Source: Zhengitettix transpicula
Taxonomy: Eukaryota > Arthropoda > Insecta > Orthoptera > Tetrigidae
Direction of reading: 5' to 3'
DNA length: 64,000 nt
NCBI GenBank assembly: GCA_037074705.1
Contig: CM073590.1
Location: forward strand, 6,836,001-6,900,000
Part shown: positions 1-12,258 of the stretch, piece by piece
How the letters are laid out: every line of letters begins with the position of its first letter
How positions within the stretch are numbered: position 1 is the first letter of the stretch
The notes under the pieces: generated by a model
What the model saw: only the letters and a program-made list of their open reading frames with translations
What the model was told of the DNA's origin: nothing
Database searches by the model: none
Position numbers and translations under genes: made by a program

Positions 1-3000
1 AGACAATGGAACACCAGTTCTACAGTAAACAAATATTAAATCCAGAATTGTGGAAAATTTCAAATTTGATCATACTGTTGGACTAAAATATCAAGTCATA
101 CAATACTATAGTTGACACCTCGAAAATATAATATCAACACCACGTGGACCCGCTTCTCAGCCCTTGCATGGCTGTATTGGCAGATTGTGCTAACACCAGC
201 TTCACTGCTCCTTAACGCATAGTCGTCGCGTGTGTCTGTTATTGGACACAACGTAGTCAGAAGATTCTGCGACATTGGTATTACATTTTTGTGGCGCAGG
301 CTGTACCATAATTAATTATAGGAGGCACATTGGAAATTAGGATTTGGGGAATTATTAACCGTGGTGTTACAAATTAAATTATCGGATCTGTTAAATTTTA
401 TTAGTATTGGGATAATTATTTTAGTACAGCATCTTCCCGCAACTAAAGGCAGCAAGAGTTCATTAAAATAAAATAAAATGATATGGTTTTATTGGTAGGT
501 ATTCTATATGTGAATGAAGTCTTTTTAGTCATGTGTGGCAGTCCACTAATAAAGCACCATAATTGACTGCAGGCTGTGTAGAATACTCAAGCAGTGCTTT
601 AAACTAAGTCAATTTCAGTAGTAAAGGGAGATAAAGACAGCTCCCGTACGCTGGCAGGCAGCCTTGTATTGTATTATACATTAGAAACGGTGGCCCAGCA
701 GGTGAACTCAACCTGTTGTTACAGATAGGATGCAGTATTGATACATTCACGCTGAGGGTGATGTGAACTTTAATGAGCCATCCTTAGAAGGGAGTATTAA
801 TTAATAGACCGCGAGCGGCTTTCTTTGTTGTAACAATGGAACAGCACTGTTTCCGTTCTCCCCGCGGGCTATCCGTCACTGAAAGAAACAACTTCCACGA
901 GCGTTTATCAGCCTACTAATGAGAAACTACCACCCCTCTACCTCAACTAAGCACTGAGCTAGTCCACTCCAGCCATGGCTCGAGTACGTACTCATTTCCT
1001 TCACAACAAGCAAAGGGTTACTGGATGTACACATTTTGGAGCCACAACAGTCGACTTTTTTTTCGTGATACCACATAATTACTCTGTTACCAGTCTTTTC
1101 CGACCGTTTTACTGGATATAAACAGCATTAAGGATATTTTACAGGCTCAAAAATTTTATTTACTTCCCATTTCTCTTAATACATATTTAACGACTATAGT
1201 TCTAAAGATCAAATATAAATGTTTTACATAAAATCAAAACGTCGTTGACTTCACATTGGAAAGGGTTGTACTTGATCCTGAACAAAATAGTTGCCTTAAT
1301 GAGAGCGTGTTGTTGACGGCACGTGCCGTGACGGCCATGACAGTATCCGAGACGCATGGGAATGCTCGCACAGCTAATGTTTTTCTCGGCTTCTCCTCAG
1401 CAGTGCAGGATCCAAATTGATTAGTTTTAACTGAAGTCTGGCAAAAAATACGTGGCTGCTCTACACAGTTGCCTGGGAAATGTAGAACCGAGTCGGGCGC
1501 GCGCTAAAACGCAAGTCTTTTTACGGCAGTTTTTCCCAGCTGTCTCGCGCTAGAATTTCCATTTATCTTGAGGACTGTGGAGTTTATTACCAGGCCCTAT
1601 TAGCGAAAAGTTTATAATTTGCTGGTGTAGACGCCTCGCCTTTCGCAGCTAACTCTTTGAAGTCATCTCCCTTAAGTACATTGTGTAGTATATCAAATGT
1701 ATTTGTGTGGCAATTGCTTTAATGTAGAGCAACTTTTCTCCCAGACTAACAGGTCTCTCGCTCTTTCCGCTATTGCAGGCGGCATATTAAACCCGGCACG
1801 CAAAACTAAATTATTTAGTTACTTTTCGAGTTCTTTTCGTCGAATTTCACTTAAAGTTGGAGAAACTCCTATGGAACGATTAAAAGTATTAAGGGAAATT
1901 CTCTATTCACAAATGCTTAATGGCCACTTGAAATCACAAAGTTTCGACGAACGGATATAAAATTATAGCCCCATGTCAAACTATGAATACTAATTTGTTG
2001 TAGAGTAAGAAAGTAGTGGATCAATGTGTTTGCTCTCAAACTATGAGACTATTAAGTTATAGATTATCTTACTTCCGCCAACTGAAAAATATATCTTCCA
2101 ATTACTTTACGATTTCACCATTACTATCGTTTTCGGTTTACAGGTGCCACGATACATAGTATTGAACTAACAACGTAAATCTTCTTCTGAATAAAAAAAA
2201 CTTTGAGTGAAGAAATAATGTTCAAAATTAACCGACTCACCGTGTATGAATACTTGAAACATTGCTAATATTTTGATAATACCCAACATTATTTGTAAGT
2301 TGACGAGATAGGATACTACATACCATCAATGACTAATAACACATAATGTACTTTTATTCTGAACATTAATAAATTGAGGATTTCTAATATCAGCCTGGAA
2401 TAATCTAAAAGAATAACTGCGTTGTAGCCTTTAGTTCCAATCTTCCATTATATATGCTTATTAACGGAGTGTATGAACTAATGAGGTGCATCTTACGTAT
2501 TTTGAACTATAAACTGAAATACTTCATGCAAACCTCTCAACTCGCTGCTCATTACGACTTTAATAAGCTGAATATACATCAGCATTCACATGAACGCTTA
2601 ATTACAGAAAGGAGCAAAGACAATCGTAATTTCTACGGGATGCTAGATGAAATTTCAGTCTTCAGTTGAATCGTAATTTCAACTTACCTAACGGCAATTC
2701 TAGTTCCGTTGTCGATTATTAATGCATAATGTTGATCACATCGCCACAACAATAGGTATGTATATTTTTACTCCATTATTCGTTGCGGAATAACTAGTTC
2801 GCGGAAATTCTCTCGAATATCTGAAAAGTTTAAACCTCCGAAAAAGAGTTGTGAGAATATTAAGTCTAATCGTAAAACTATTTCAAGTAATTTCATATTA
2901 TATAAAAATATAAAATTAATCTGACTTGAATTAAGTAGAATATAATTCGTGTATAACGACCCAAAGTTATAATTTATTAAAATTACAATTTACATTTAAC

Positions 3001-3480
3001 TACACAACGTTTCTTCCCTATGTTCAGGTACCTCTTCAGTTGTATCTAAAAAATAATAAATAAATATAATGAAAAATAATAGGTGGACTCCCAATCAAAT
3101 AAATACATTTGCTACAACATAATTTAAAAATATGTGACTTTAAATCAATCCATAACTTTTGACCATTATAAACTAATTATAATTAAATATCATGTTAGGT
3201 TTACCTGACCGTTGGTGGTTAATTGTTGTAGAAAAAAACGCTGTAAGGTCTCTGGTCTTATTAAACAACTTATTATACATGGAAGCTTTCGGTGTACAGT
3301 TGACCAAATTCGTCCGAATCCTTCCTAATATTTAATAAGTTTCTGATGCGTGGAAAAGATAATTAAAAATACATGGTTGTTAAGTACTAATCAGACACTT
3401 CTTTTAATATATAAATGTAACCTCATATTGATATTTAATCTTGTATTTATATATATTTTGGTATATTATTATTCAGATAA
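1..3480. other. AT-rich non-coding DNA, no gene seen
   Basis: Open frames here (longest 87 codons at 1697-1960 +) show no family motif and no exon-like context. A moderately GC-rich part at about 1300-1660 contains a 14-bp palindrome listed separately. Nothing else is recognisable. Confidence 0.6.
1316..1329. promoter_or_regulatory. 14-bp palindrome centred on a CACGTG E-box
   Basis: ACGGCACGTGCCGT is its own reverse complement. The central CACGTG is the core bound by MAX/CLOCK-type bHLH proteins. The site is seen in the sequence; its use in the cell is inference, and no gene is visible nearby. Confidence 0.25.
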
Positions 3481-3573
3481 ATAAATAGGCAAACAACAGA
3501 CAAAAATGAATGATTAATACCGCACAACGTTTCTGCAATCCTTGTCGCTCTCGTGAGGCGATTCACGAAAAGA
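3481..3573 (-). mobile_element. Penelope-like terminal fragment, family P1, copy a
   Basis: On the minus strand this stretch carries the family signature: a block like ACAAGGAT, then GAAACGTTGTG and a GGTAT step followed by AT-rich DNA. It matches the end of the element at 49.6-50.4 kb that still holds an endonuclease frame. The copy is short and diverged. In the hammerhead-like motif, stem II reads GCGA/TTGC where most copies read GGGA/TCCC, so base pairing survives although the bases changed. Confidence 0.6.
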
Positions 3574-3837
3574 ACGGGCCGTAAGAAAGACAATGCAATT
3601 TTCCTATTTAGATATTAAGTTTAATCAGTTATACATTTATTTTTCCATTCGTGTAATTCCTAATTTATAATTGTGTTTTTATACATTATTTCTATAAATA
3701 TTATGTTTTTCTATTTTTAAAATGTACGTTTGACGTGATATATTTATTTAATAATTCACTAAAGAAACGTTATTAATACTGCGAGCAAAATGTTACTTTC
3801 CTCACGTCAAATTCCTGCATCACCAACTGTGGTATTG

Positions 3838-3925
3838 ACTTAAACACGACGCGAACTCAAGACCTCGCCTGCGCCAAGTTAATTAGTTAACTCCCACGTG
3901 CAGGTACGCCAACGCCGTAAGACCG
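3838..3925 (-). repeat. tRNA-like SINE head or tRNA pseudogene
   Basis: Read on the minus strand, the sequence begins GTAGCGCGGTCTTACGG, resembling a tRNA D-arm/box A region. About 55 bases later it has GAGTTCGCGTC, resembling box B (GGTTCGANTC). It is GC-rich against AT-rich flanks. I could not fold a full cloverleaf with a good acceptor stem, so a SINE head or dead tRNA is likelier than a working tRNA gene. Confidence 0.4.
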
Positions 3926-4744
3926 CGCTACAGACTAATTTAATGCTTAATAATTTGGTCTCCAAAGTCTGAGAACGTCATAAGCTGAAATTAAATAATT
4001 CGGATAATTACACATTCTCGGAGACAGAGTTGTTTATCTGTGCCAGTAATCAGCGAGATTCAACTTAATTTTTACAAACGTCTGCAGTACTTGTGAATCG
4101 CTGGAGGAAACCGTAAAGCGTCTCATTGTCCACAAAATTTAATAAACACTTTACGGCTTATCATCGAAATTTGGACAAATCGATCTAGCCATTTTATGCA
4201 GGCAAACAGAATCGTTAACCGAGTCTTTTAATATAAGTCTTCTTGCTTTATCCCTATTTTGAGGACACTCTTGGGGAAACTACATTGTCCTCTCTTTCCC
4301 TCACATCAATGTTCTTCAGTTGAGTCCCTTGAGTGTCTATTCATACCGTGGCTTCTTTGACTAAGACCACGTGCGGTCGCAGCCGTCGAGGTACTTAACG
4401 GTAGCCTGATAAACCGGAATATCCCAATTAATGTATGATATAATATAGTATCATGATAGTATAAGAAAAATCAGATGTTAAATGTCGAATTCTTAACGAT
4501 TTTAAATAAAAGCAGAATTATAAATAGAAGTATATGGGAATGACGACAAAGGGGTTATGAGAAATCCAAATCAGAGATGTACATAGTATGGACAGATAAG
4601 AAACAGGTTTTTGCATAAATTAAAACTAACTCAAGAATAGAAGTAATGTTAACAATAGAAGCTCAGGTCTAAAGTCTTTGAAACGGATAATGAGAAATCT
4701 GTAGGCCTAAGGGACCAGGAAACGAACCCAATTTATTTCATTAT
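3926..4744. other. non-coding DNA, nothing recognised
   Basis: No open frame with family similarity, no repeat shared with the rest of the window. Confidence 0.5.
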
Positions 4745-4795
4745 AGCAGCAGTCCTGAGTTAGATTCCTGTTCCGGTCGAGATTTTTCTCTCCTT
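4745..4795 (+). repeat. SINE family B fragment (box B region)
   Basis: The run GTCCTGAGTTAGATTCCTG followed by TTCCGGTCGAGATTTTT resembles the box B and post-box part of the SINE copies at 25.9-26.4 kb, where CCGGTC(G/T)A(C/G)ATTT follows the box. Only the internal part is recognisable here. Confidence 0.4.
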
Positions 4796-5257
4796 ATCAA
4801 TTAATTATAAATAATTTTATTAAATAAATGGAAGAAAATTAATGAAGTAGCGAATATAAAACAAATATGGTAAAGGAAATACAACACAACGTTTATGTCA
4901 CGAGCTGAAATATAGAATCAGCTATAAGTCCGACTTCCCGCACATACCTTGTGACGAACTAAAACTCAAAGGATTTAATATAATAACAAATAAGTTAGAT
5001 TAACGATACGGAATCTGAGATATTGCTTACCTTCATAGTTTCGGTGTTTACGTTAATTGCATTGACGTTAAGAGAGTATGATTGAACAAATAAACAGATA
5101 AAATTGCTATGGCTCAAATGGAAAATGGAATTTCTCGAAATAAAATACCGAGTTAAAACGTGTATCGACGTGTTGAGAGGACACAAAATTTGTGGTTTAA
5201 GTAGCGTTTAATTTTCTGATGAAATAATAATTAATTCGTATTGGAACAGTCGGAAAG
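4796..5257. other. non-coding DNA, nothing recognised
   Basis: AT-rich, no family-like frame. A fragment near 4880 (CACAACGTTTATGTC) faintly resembles the P1 Penelope end but is too short to call. Confidence 0.45.
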
Positions 5258-5545
5258 ATGCTCGATGCCTGGAGAAGGGAATTCTGCGTCCTCACAGCAA
5301 ACCTCACTCCCGTCATTAGCAGAAATTGGGACAAGTACCAGCACCACGGCCTTCCTGATGCAGATTTTCTACGGTTTTCCCTGCATTATTTCTAAGTGAA
5401 CGCCGGATAGGTCCTATTTCCCAAGGACCCTACTAACCATAGTCTACCATGCTGTTCCTTCCGTATCCATCATTTAAAAACCCTTACTATGTTATTTAAG
5501 GGTAATTTTCACAACGTGGATTGCCGTAATCACTGTAAAACATTG
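5258..5545 (+). mobile_element. poly(A)-type retroposon, family R, copy a
   Basis: Collinear with the copies at 31.97 and 62.32 kb: a GGAGAAGGGAAT-CTGCGTCC start, then GACAAGTACC, CCTGATGCAG-TTTTCTA, CCCTGCATTA, a GCCGG(A/G)TAGG block and finally TTTAAGGG with AACGTGGATT. It is the most diverged of the three long copies and lacks a clear A-tail. The family is probably a SINE or the 3' end of a LINE; no coding sequence is visible in it. Confidence 0.7.
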
Positions 5546-8500
5546 TTGTTAGAGATTGTTGTCAGAATCGGAAAAGAAAGAAAAGAATATGAGTATGCAA
5601 ATACCAATCCTTTGTGTTTTGATAACTTTTTTATGGTAAGAATCGAGCCTGAAATTAGTTTTTTTAATTCTACGAGCATAGACAGGGGGTGTTACATATT
5701 TATGAAGGAGAACTCTATGATCTATGCGATTTGCTATTGCTACGCCATTAATTATATTTTACTCATATAATTATATCATAATTTCAAAGAATATTCCATA
5801 TCTTATCGTCCCTTAATTACATATTTACTTTACGTATAATACCTATTCATTATTCTACAATCTTCTCCTCAATGCGCTACTTTAATGCAGTTATTCTCTG
5901 TCTATTTAATTTACTAATTACTGGCAATTTTTTATACAGGTACCACAGCTGTCATCTTCAATCAGAGTTGATAAATATATAGCGTTATATTCTTTTAAAA
6001 ATATTTATTTGTTCAATTTTTACAATTGAAAAAATTATCGTGCAATATTTTATTAAAATCCATACATGCGTACATAAAACGTTCATAAATGTAAAAAAGG
6101 AATATAAAAAGTTAATATATGTTTGGCGATTAAATCGGAGCCGTCTCCAACTATGTAAAACTGAAAACGGATCTTTCACCACTTTTTATGAAAATAATGA
6201 AATGTATCTGTATAATTCAAATTTGAAATACATAAAGCGGGATTAAAATTACTACTGAGATTTGTAAAAGTATGAAATGAATGCGTGAAGTAATTATGAA
6301 TAAATGGTAAAATCTCCTAGAATTAGTTTCGTATTGCAGAGTTCTTACCCTACTGATACGAACCTTCGCAGTTTATTTTCAATTCTTGGATCTGGCGTAA
6401 TTAACTTTGTGAAATGTGCTGAAAATATTATTTCACAAGGCTGTAAAATAGTTCACCCGTGTGATTTTAAATTATTCAAGTTTAAGCTATTCAATTGAAT
6501 TTTACAAAAAGAAAAGTAAGGTCTTACCACACCGAACATAGTTTATTGTGTGCTAATGAATAGTGGCCGCTAAATGAAAACATTGCAGATCTGTCTATAA
6601 AAATGTAATTACATGAGACAGATTGAAGCTCCGGGTTGTAAATATTATTTTCTCAACTCGTATTTAGAAAGCGTCAGATAGAGGAGCGGTAGAATTTTAT
6701 GGCTGACATGGTAACAATAACATTGAGGGGTACGCTAATAAATCAACGTAGATTTATGGCACATCGATTAAACTCGCCATGCTACGCTTTACACAAGTAA
6801 AGCTTTAATTAAAACGAGTGTGGTGACTCACCTGCAAACAAAATAATAAACCAGTGGAACGATTTATAGTTGCCACCTTGAACCGGAAACAGACCGCGTT
6901 GTTCTAGGCTGCCGGAGCGGGGCGACTGGAGACGTCTGGAACATCTGCCAAGGGCGAGGAGACCCAGAGAGAAAATGAATCCAACCCTTAGTTTATTAGA
7001 TGCAATAGCAGTCTCGCGAGCTACAAAAACTGTATGAATATGTAGTCTCGTGTCCAACGCGGCAATGAGGGGGGAATCCCCGTATTTTCCGAAGACGCGT
7101 TAAGAGCACTACAACTAAATGTAAAACAACCATATATGGATTGAAAAATAACTAGATAAATATACCATCGAATGATTCCACGCTTCTTGTCACAACTAAA
7201 TTCGACAGCCTTAAATAACATCGTGATTAATTGTAAAGCAATTCATTTGAGAGTAGACATTTATGCAATAATTACTCGTACATACGTTGTCTGTTTTCAT
7301 TTCACAAATGGAACCTAATTAAATGTGATTAACTTGTCAAACACCTGCATGTATTGGAACATATGCTATAATTTTATGTTAAAGGTCGTGAGTTCAAACC
7401 GGACGATTTTTATGGGCGCGATATGAAATTTAGAAGCCCGTAAAATATCCAAATGAGGCTTATAATAGACATTTAAAAACTATATATGTGTAGGATTCCA
7501 CACCAAGAATAAGGTTTCAGTAAAATATCAACTTAATATGAACTGGAGAAAATATTGACACAGTAGCAAAAATGTTTAGTAAAGGACAAAATAGACAAGA
7601 AAATATTATTTTAAAACTAATGAATTATTGCATTTATTTATTCTCAAGAAATGTTATTTCATCTCATATAAATAATATAATAATAATATATACTCAAAAA
7701 AAAACTTTCTACCATCCAGAAAATTAATTACTCTTGTTATTTACTTCCATTTTCAAGTGACAAACCGTGTTTTAGGCACAATTACGCAAATAAATTTTTC
7801 GTTTACCGATATATTTCATTGAAAATTCCTTTCCAAGATTCAACTTCAAATCTCCATCCAAAGTTATTCCCAAAATCATTTATAAGTACAGATTAATTGT
7901 AGTGTCATGTATACTACAACGCATACATTTTGTGTGTTGCGGATTACATATGCACGTATTCTACTCAAACTAATAGAATCCCTTACAGAAAACGAAGAAA
8001 AAAAGGTTCAAGTACTACGGTAAGAAGTATACTGTTCAATCTCCACCAAACGTAAAGATAATCTTGATAAAATATACGCCGCCTTGAACGCGCCGAGGGA
8101 ATATGAATGCTCTCTAAGGAAGATATGAACTGTTAGAAACAAGGCCCGACTTCTTACTTTCTTTAAAGCTTTCCCAGCCATAAGCCCTTGCAAGATATGA
8201 AATTCGGGTTAGGAGATCTGGCTTACGCAGTAGAAGCATCAGGGTTATAAATACTCCCAGAAATGCCTGCTGTTCCGTAATGGTTTCCAAAAGTTTCTCC
8301 AACTTTACAGCAGGCATGGAAATGAGTGTGTAGAAAGAATGAGTGGAAGTGTGGTGTAATACTAACAATAACTTATGTATTCGTAATGCAGTGAATTTGA
8401 TGTATTCACAATTTTTCAAAAACAGAAAGTGTATTATATATTTCTTTTAAAAAAATAAAGTTATCTGTTCTCTATTTTAATACTCACATTTAATAGAAAG

Positions 8501-8800
8501 GATTTTTATTTTTATTCTTGTCAAGTTTATTTTAAACATTACGACCTTAATTTACAGAGACATTTTCCAAAATTTTTAAGATAAAAACATCAACATCAAT
8601 GTGTTTACTAAACAAAAGAGCAAAGAAAGGTTAACAGAAACGGTCTAACTGTTGAATGAAGTAGTCTTGCGAAATAAACCAGGTACAATCTTCTTCAAGT
8701 GAAGATAGCGGCGCTGCCAATTTCCAAAAAGAACGATTCCAACCTGGGAAGACTATATTCAAAGCCTAACATGTTTGTAAAATATAGAAATTTATTATTA
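5546..8800. other. AT-rich non-coding DNA, no gene seen
   Basis: Short frames only (up to 101 codons at 8114-8419 -), none with motifs. A GC-rich piece lies at about 6880-6970, a kappaB-like site at 7071, and a possible SINE box B (GAGTTCAAACCGGAC) near 7388. Nothing else stands out. Confidence 0.5.
7071..7081. promoter_or_regulatory. kappaB/Dorsal-like palindromic site
   Basis: GGGGAATCCCC matches the symmetric Rel/NF-kappaB (Dorsal, Dif, Relish) type of site. The same 11-mer occurs at 11764. Function is inference; no promoter or gene is visible nearby. Confidence 0.3.
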
Positions 8801-8875
8801 TTGTTTGGAGGTTTAGAGTCGCGTCAACAAAAATTGTTCTGGGTGACTGTAAATGCTTAAATTAAAACATTGTTA
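8801..8875 (-). repeat. LINE 3'-tail fragment
   Basis: On the minus strand it reads TTTTTGTTGACGCGACTCTAA followed by ACCTCC, closely matching 45045-45106 over about 60 bases. It shares GTTGACGCGAC with the 3' end of the LINE at 18.1-19.4 kb. Probably a heavily 5'-truncated LINE insertion. Confidence 0.55.
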
Positions 8876-8997
8876 TGAGGAATAGTCTTGGTCTGAGGAG
8901 TTTTGTAATGACTGTAATGCAAGTCTCTTCTTTAGCCTTGTTAATCTTGTCTTTGTTCTTCTGTCTTACACCGCTATGTCCATAATTGATACATGGT

Positions 8998-9252
8998 AAA
9001 ATGAAAAAACCTACGTCCGACCGAAAACAATGAATAAGAAAGTCAGCCAATTCAGACAAAAAAATAATAATATAAATACCACACAAAGTTTCTCGAATCC
9101 TTGTTCCTTTCGCCAGGTGCGATGAAGAGTCTAGAGCGACACAACTGCACTTGTAAGTTCACAAAACCCAAAAGCGACGAAAACGCAACGACAATGGGAG
9201 AGCAGAAGGGTTAACGTAACAATAGGGGAGCAACGACAATTGAAAACAGAAT
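8998..9252 (-). mobile_element. Penelope-like terminal repeat, family P1, copy b
   Basis: It starts with the family's outer 35-bp tail (AAAATGAAAAA...ACGTC), then the GAATAAGAAAG-AGCCAATTCAGAC segment, then the hammerhead-like block. It continues into a stretch (AACGACAATGGGAG, GGGTTAACGTAA) shared with the endonuclease-bearing copy at 49.6 kb. On the minus strand the motif core is CTGGCGA instead of CTGACGA. Stem II reads GGAA/TTCG: one G-C pair has become A-U and one pair is lost. It is a partial copy joined to an unrelated Gag-like relic at 9.25 kb. Confidence 0.7.
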
Positions 9253-9600
9253 GTAAAAACGGTAAGTCGATAATGTCATTAGAGAGAGTTGCAGGTCTCT
9301 TTTTGTTGGTGATGATTTTGGAAGAAACTAGAATTGGTGGTGATAGTTGCTCTGCAGTTGAATTATTTCGAGATCTTCTACTCTCATTGTCTTGCATTCA
9401 GAATGCAATCATTTGCATAGTACCCCTTTCTGATGCAGAGATAACAATTATCATTCTCGGGAGTAAGGAATATTCTGAAGAAGGTATTTTCATAGTGCAG
9501 AAGGATCGACTCAGGTAGGACCTGAAAGAAATTTGGATCCAGGAAGAAATGTCTGCGAAAGGACATGATATGGGAGAACCTTTGGTCAGAGGCAATAGGT
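9253..9600 (-). pseudogene. Gag/ORF1-like relic with a degenerate zinc knuckle
   Basis: The minus-strand frame at 9566-9384 encodes a 60-residue piece with an arginine pair near its start (FRRHFF), a LPES turn and a RIFLT strand. It ends in a zinc-knuckle-like motif with Cys41, Cys44, Gly48, Tyr49 and Cys54 (C-X2-C-X3-G-Y-X4-C). The usual histidine is tyrosine. This order is typical of retrotransposon Gag/ORF1 proteins, which bind element RNA. The following part (SSKIITNKKRPATLS) lies in another frame, so at least one frameshift has occurred. No reverse transcriptase is nearby. It could derive from a non-LTR ORF1 or an LTR-element Gag. It directly abuts a Penelope end, but Penelope elements do not carry such a protein, so the neighbours are probably separate insertions. 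Confidence 0.5.
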
Positions 9601-9956
9601 ATGAGGCAGGTAATTTTTTATGATAAGGTTATCCCCTATTTGTTTAATTCTTTCACTATTAATTAGCTTCGCAAAATAATAGGACATACATTGGTAATTA
9701 TTATTCTAGTCATTTTTATTAAAATTGGTCTTATATTGACAGTATGCTTTCATTCGTTCGATCACTTTTAATCTCGATAATAATTTAAAACTGATTAGAG
9801 TCACAAATTTAATACAATAATTCGATTGGAAGCAATCAAATACTACTACCGAATATTTGAATGTAACTTAATTTTTTAATCAGAATTAACACTTGAAGAA
9901 GCAGAAAGCTATATATAATCTACATAGTGGCCACTTATATCTTATAGCATAGAAAA
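9601..9956. other. non-coding DNA, nothing recognised
   Basis: AT-rich; no frame, repeat or site that I can support. Confidence 0.5.
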
Positions 9957-10050
9957 GGATTGAAAAGGAGAATACGGAAAGGTATAGCAGGGGAGCCAAG
10001 GGTTAACTAGAGCCCCCGGGCTATAGTTTAAGGATCCTACCTGGCAATTT
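9957..10050 (-). mobile_element. poly(A)-type retroposon, family R, copy b (fragment)
   Basis: On the minus strand it reads GGTAGGATCCTTAAACTATA, GCCCGGGGG and GTTAACCCTTGGCT, nearly identical to 62.45-62.51 kb and 32.09-32.13 kb. Both ends are truncated, so only the middle of the family is present. Confidence 0.7.
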
Positions 10051-10952
10051 ACTTAACTGTAATTCAAATACATTCCCAAACGTAGCCTCCTCCAGAGCAC
10101 TCTGGGAAAGTTCACCTGCGAGAGAATACTCTGACACGCTTCCTTGTATTAACACTTTTTACAGTTAAAATATGAAAAATCTGTAGCTAAACTTTCCTGT
10201 AACAGAACCATTTGTGTCAAATACATTTTTGTTATGTTCGACAAAATGATTTAGAGGCTTAACGACTCTGTCATCAGATTTCCTGTGGGTTGAGATTGTA
10301 AAGCGTGTATCGAACGTTTGTACTGTTACATTATACGCATTCTATGTTTATCGCTGGCCTAAAAAAATTCAACAAATGGATTTTGTCACATCTAAGTATT
10401 CAGAATTTCCGATGGGAAATCTCAAATCTTGACTATTGTCAGAGATTCACATTCAAAATGTCTACGAACGTGGGAGATCAGACCTACATTAATTTATTGA
10501 TTATATGAACGAGCTACTAGAATTCATTTTAGATTTGTGAATAAAATTTTCTTTCTACAAATACATTCAAACGTCAATCTCAGAAATTCCTTCTAACGCA
10601 ATTCACTAATTAATTGTAACCCACATTAAAACCTACAACCCGCGCTGTGAGAAACCAGAACACGTGACAGTCCTCTAAGGTTACTTTAGTCAAACAAGTT
10701 CTTTGTTTCACAACTTTGAATATAAAGTTATTTTCAGCTGAAACGAAGCTTTCTGCGTGTGTATTTTGCTGAAAATCTTTGACTTACTTCTTACCAAAAA
10801 GGAGTTCCAGTAATTTTAGAAGCTGGTTTTGCAAGTAATTAAATTTTCCTATCGGGAAAGAGACATTGGAATTAAAATCAAGGAACAGTTAATAGATTAT
10901 TAAAATAATTTAATTAAAACATTAATAATAACCATCGTTATTATTAAATTAT
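10051..10952. other. non-coding DNA, no gene seen
   Basis: No family-like frame and no repeat shared elsewhere in the window. Confidence 0.5.
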
Positions 10953-11148
10953 AAAAAGAAAGGTAGCCAAATACAGACAAAATAAATGATAATAAAAATA
11001 CCACACAACGTTTCTGGGATCCTTGTCTCTTTCTTAAGGTGTTAAGAAGAGCCCAGAGCGACAATACTGCACTCGTCAGTTGATAAAACTCAAAAAATCC
11101 TTTTATCACTTTTTTTTGTCTCTTTGGCTATCTTTCTTCTTATTCATT
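10953..11148 (-). mobile_element. Penelope-like short element with inverted ends, family P1, copy c
   Basis: The left end (AAAGAAAGGTAGCCAAATAC) is mirrored by the right end (TTTGGCTATCTTTCTTCTTA), leaving about 200 bp that contain the family's hammerhead-like block. The core is damaged: CTTAAGA replaces CTGACGA, and stem II has one mismatch. No open frame of the element remains. Confidence 0.65.
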
Positions 11149-11749
11149 TTCATTGAATCGTAAATTTTTTAATTTAGTTATTATTAAATATAAAGTAATA
11201 AAATGTTTATTTACAAACATAGAAAACTGAAATATAATAATCGAGATATGCCAATGAATCGTTTTAATGGTATGTTCTTCTCTACCATAGAATTGCAGAG
11301 TTGACCAGCGATTTACACAAAACGTTTTCATTATAAGTGAATACGTGGTAAACGTTTTACCTTCTAATCAATGGTTATATCAGAGTATAAAGAGTTTCCA
11401 ACTTTACTTTTTAATAATAACATGAAACTGATAGTAATTATTTTTCGCGATATAACACTCGAAAATTTTTATTTTATCGTAATTCCTCGTAAATCAGTAA
11501 GGGATAATAAATTACACTTGAACGGGTCTCAGACTGGCTGTACCACCTTAACGTTGCTATAATTATCAGGTATCTCTGAGAAAGTCGGACAGCCTTGTCA
11601 TCACCATTCGCAGAAACTAGACATTTATCTCGTTTTCATAAGGACGGTAAAAATGATTCATTAAAGGAAAAGGAAACCGCATAAAAGCTCACAATCCGCT
11701 TTACGTTCCCTGGAAATTTTGTAACAGGTCATGTTCTTCTTTCACCTTA
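11149..11749. other. non-coding DNA, no gene seen
   Basis: AT-rich with short frames (63 codons) lacking motifs. Confidence 0.5.
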
Positions 11750-12258
11750 AGACGGATACGAGAGGGGAATCCCCCGCATGGCAGGGCGGGAAGCCCCTCT
11801 CTATTCAGTCAATTAGTGCGAAGTCCCCCGCGCAGAGCCGGGATAGAGCGTGAGATACCGCCCCTCATATTAGAACTTACCACTAGCGGATTCGGAACGG
11901 ATTTTTTTTTTAACGCGGGGGACAGTTCGCCGGTTTTATTACGCCGGCAGTAAAGAACAATTAGCAGCCGCGAAGACGAGGCTGGGCGTCTGTACCCGGG
12001 CGGCTGATAAGAGCGAACGGCAGGACGTGATAATTAGAGCGGGTAATTAAAATATCGCGCGTTATAGCCTGAATGGAGCACAGCTTGCGGCGAGACAGCC
12101 CCCGATTAAGATAGGGCGAGGAACCCGGGGTTATGCCTGCTTTTATTGTGGCGGCGCCCGGACCGTGAATATTTCAGCAGACGTTCGCCCAGGAAGCCAA
12201 GATTACGGATGACAATTGGGAGCTTTACGATCCATAAATGCGGCCGTCTCTTCAGGTA
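11750..12258. other. GC- and CpG-rich patch, not a recognised repeat
   Basis: Against AT-rich flanks, this stretch is dense in CG dinucleotides (for example CCCCCGCGCAGAGCC, ACGCCGGCAG, GGCGGCGCCCGG). It has no open frame of note and does not match other parts of the window. It begins with a strong hairpin holding a kappaB-like site. It may be a CpG island or conserved regulatory DNA; a decayed GC-rich repeat is the alternative. Confidence 0.4.
11760..11801. other. GC-rich two-step hairpin containing a kappaB-like site
   Basis: Outer arms GAGAGGGG (11760-11767) and CCCCTCTC (11794-11801) pair over 8 bp. Inner arms CCCGC (11773-11777) and GCGGG (11786-11790) pair over 5 bp. The site GGGGAATCCCC lies at 11764-11774. 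Confidence 0.45.

Noticed and set aside
3838..3925. Functional tRNA gene
   Set aside because: Box A- and B-like motifs are present, but no acceptable acceptor stem or complete cloverleaf could be folded by hand.
4875..4915. Another P1 Penelope end (CACAACGTTT)
   Set aside because: Only about 10 bases match and the flanking signature (GGGATCC, AGCCAAT) is missing.
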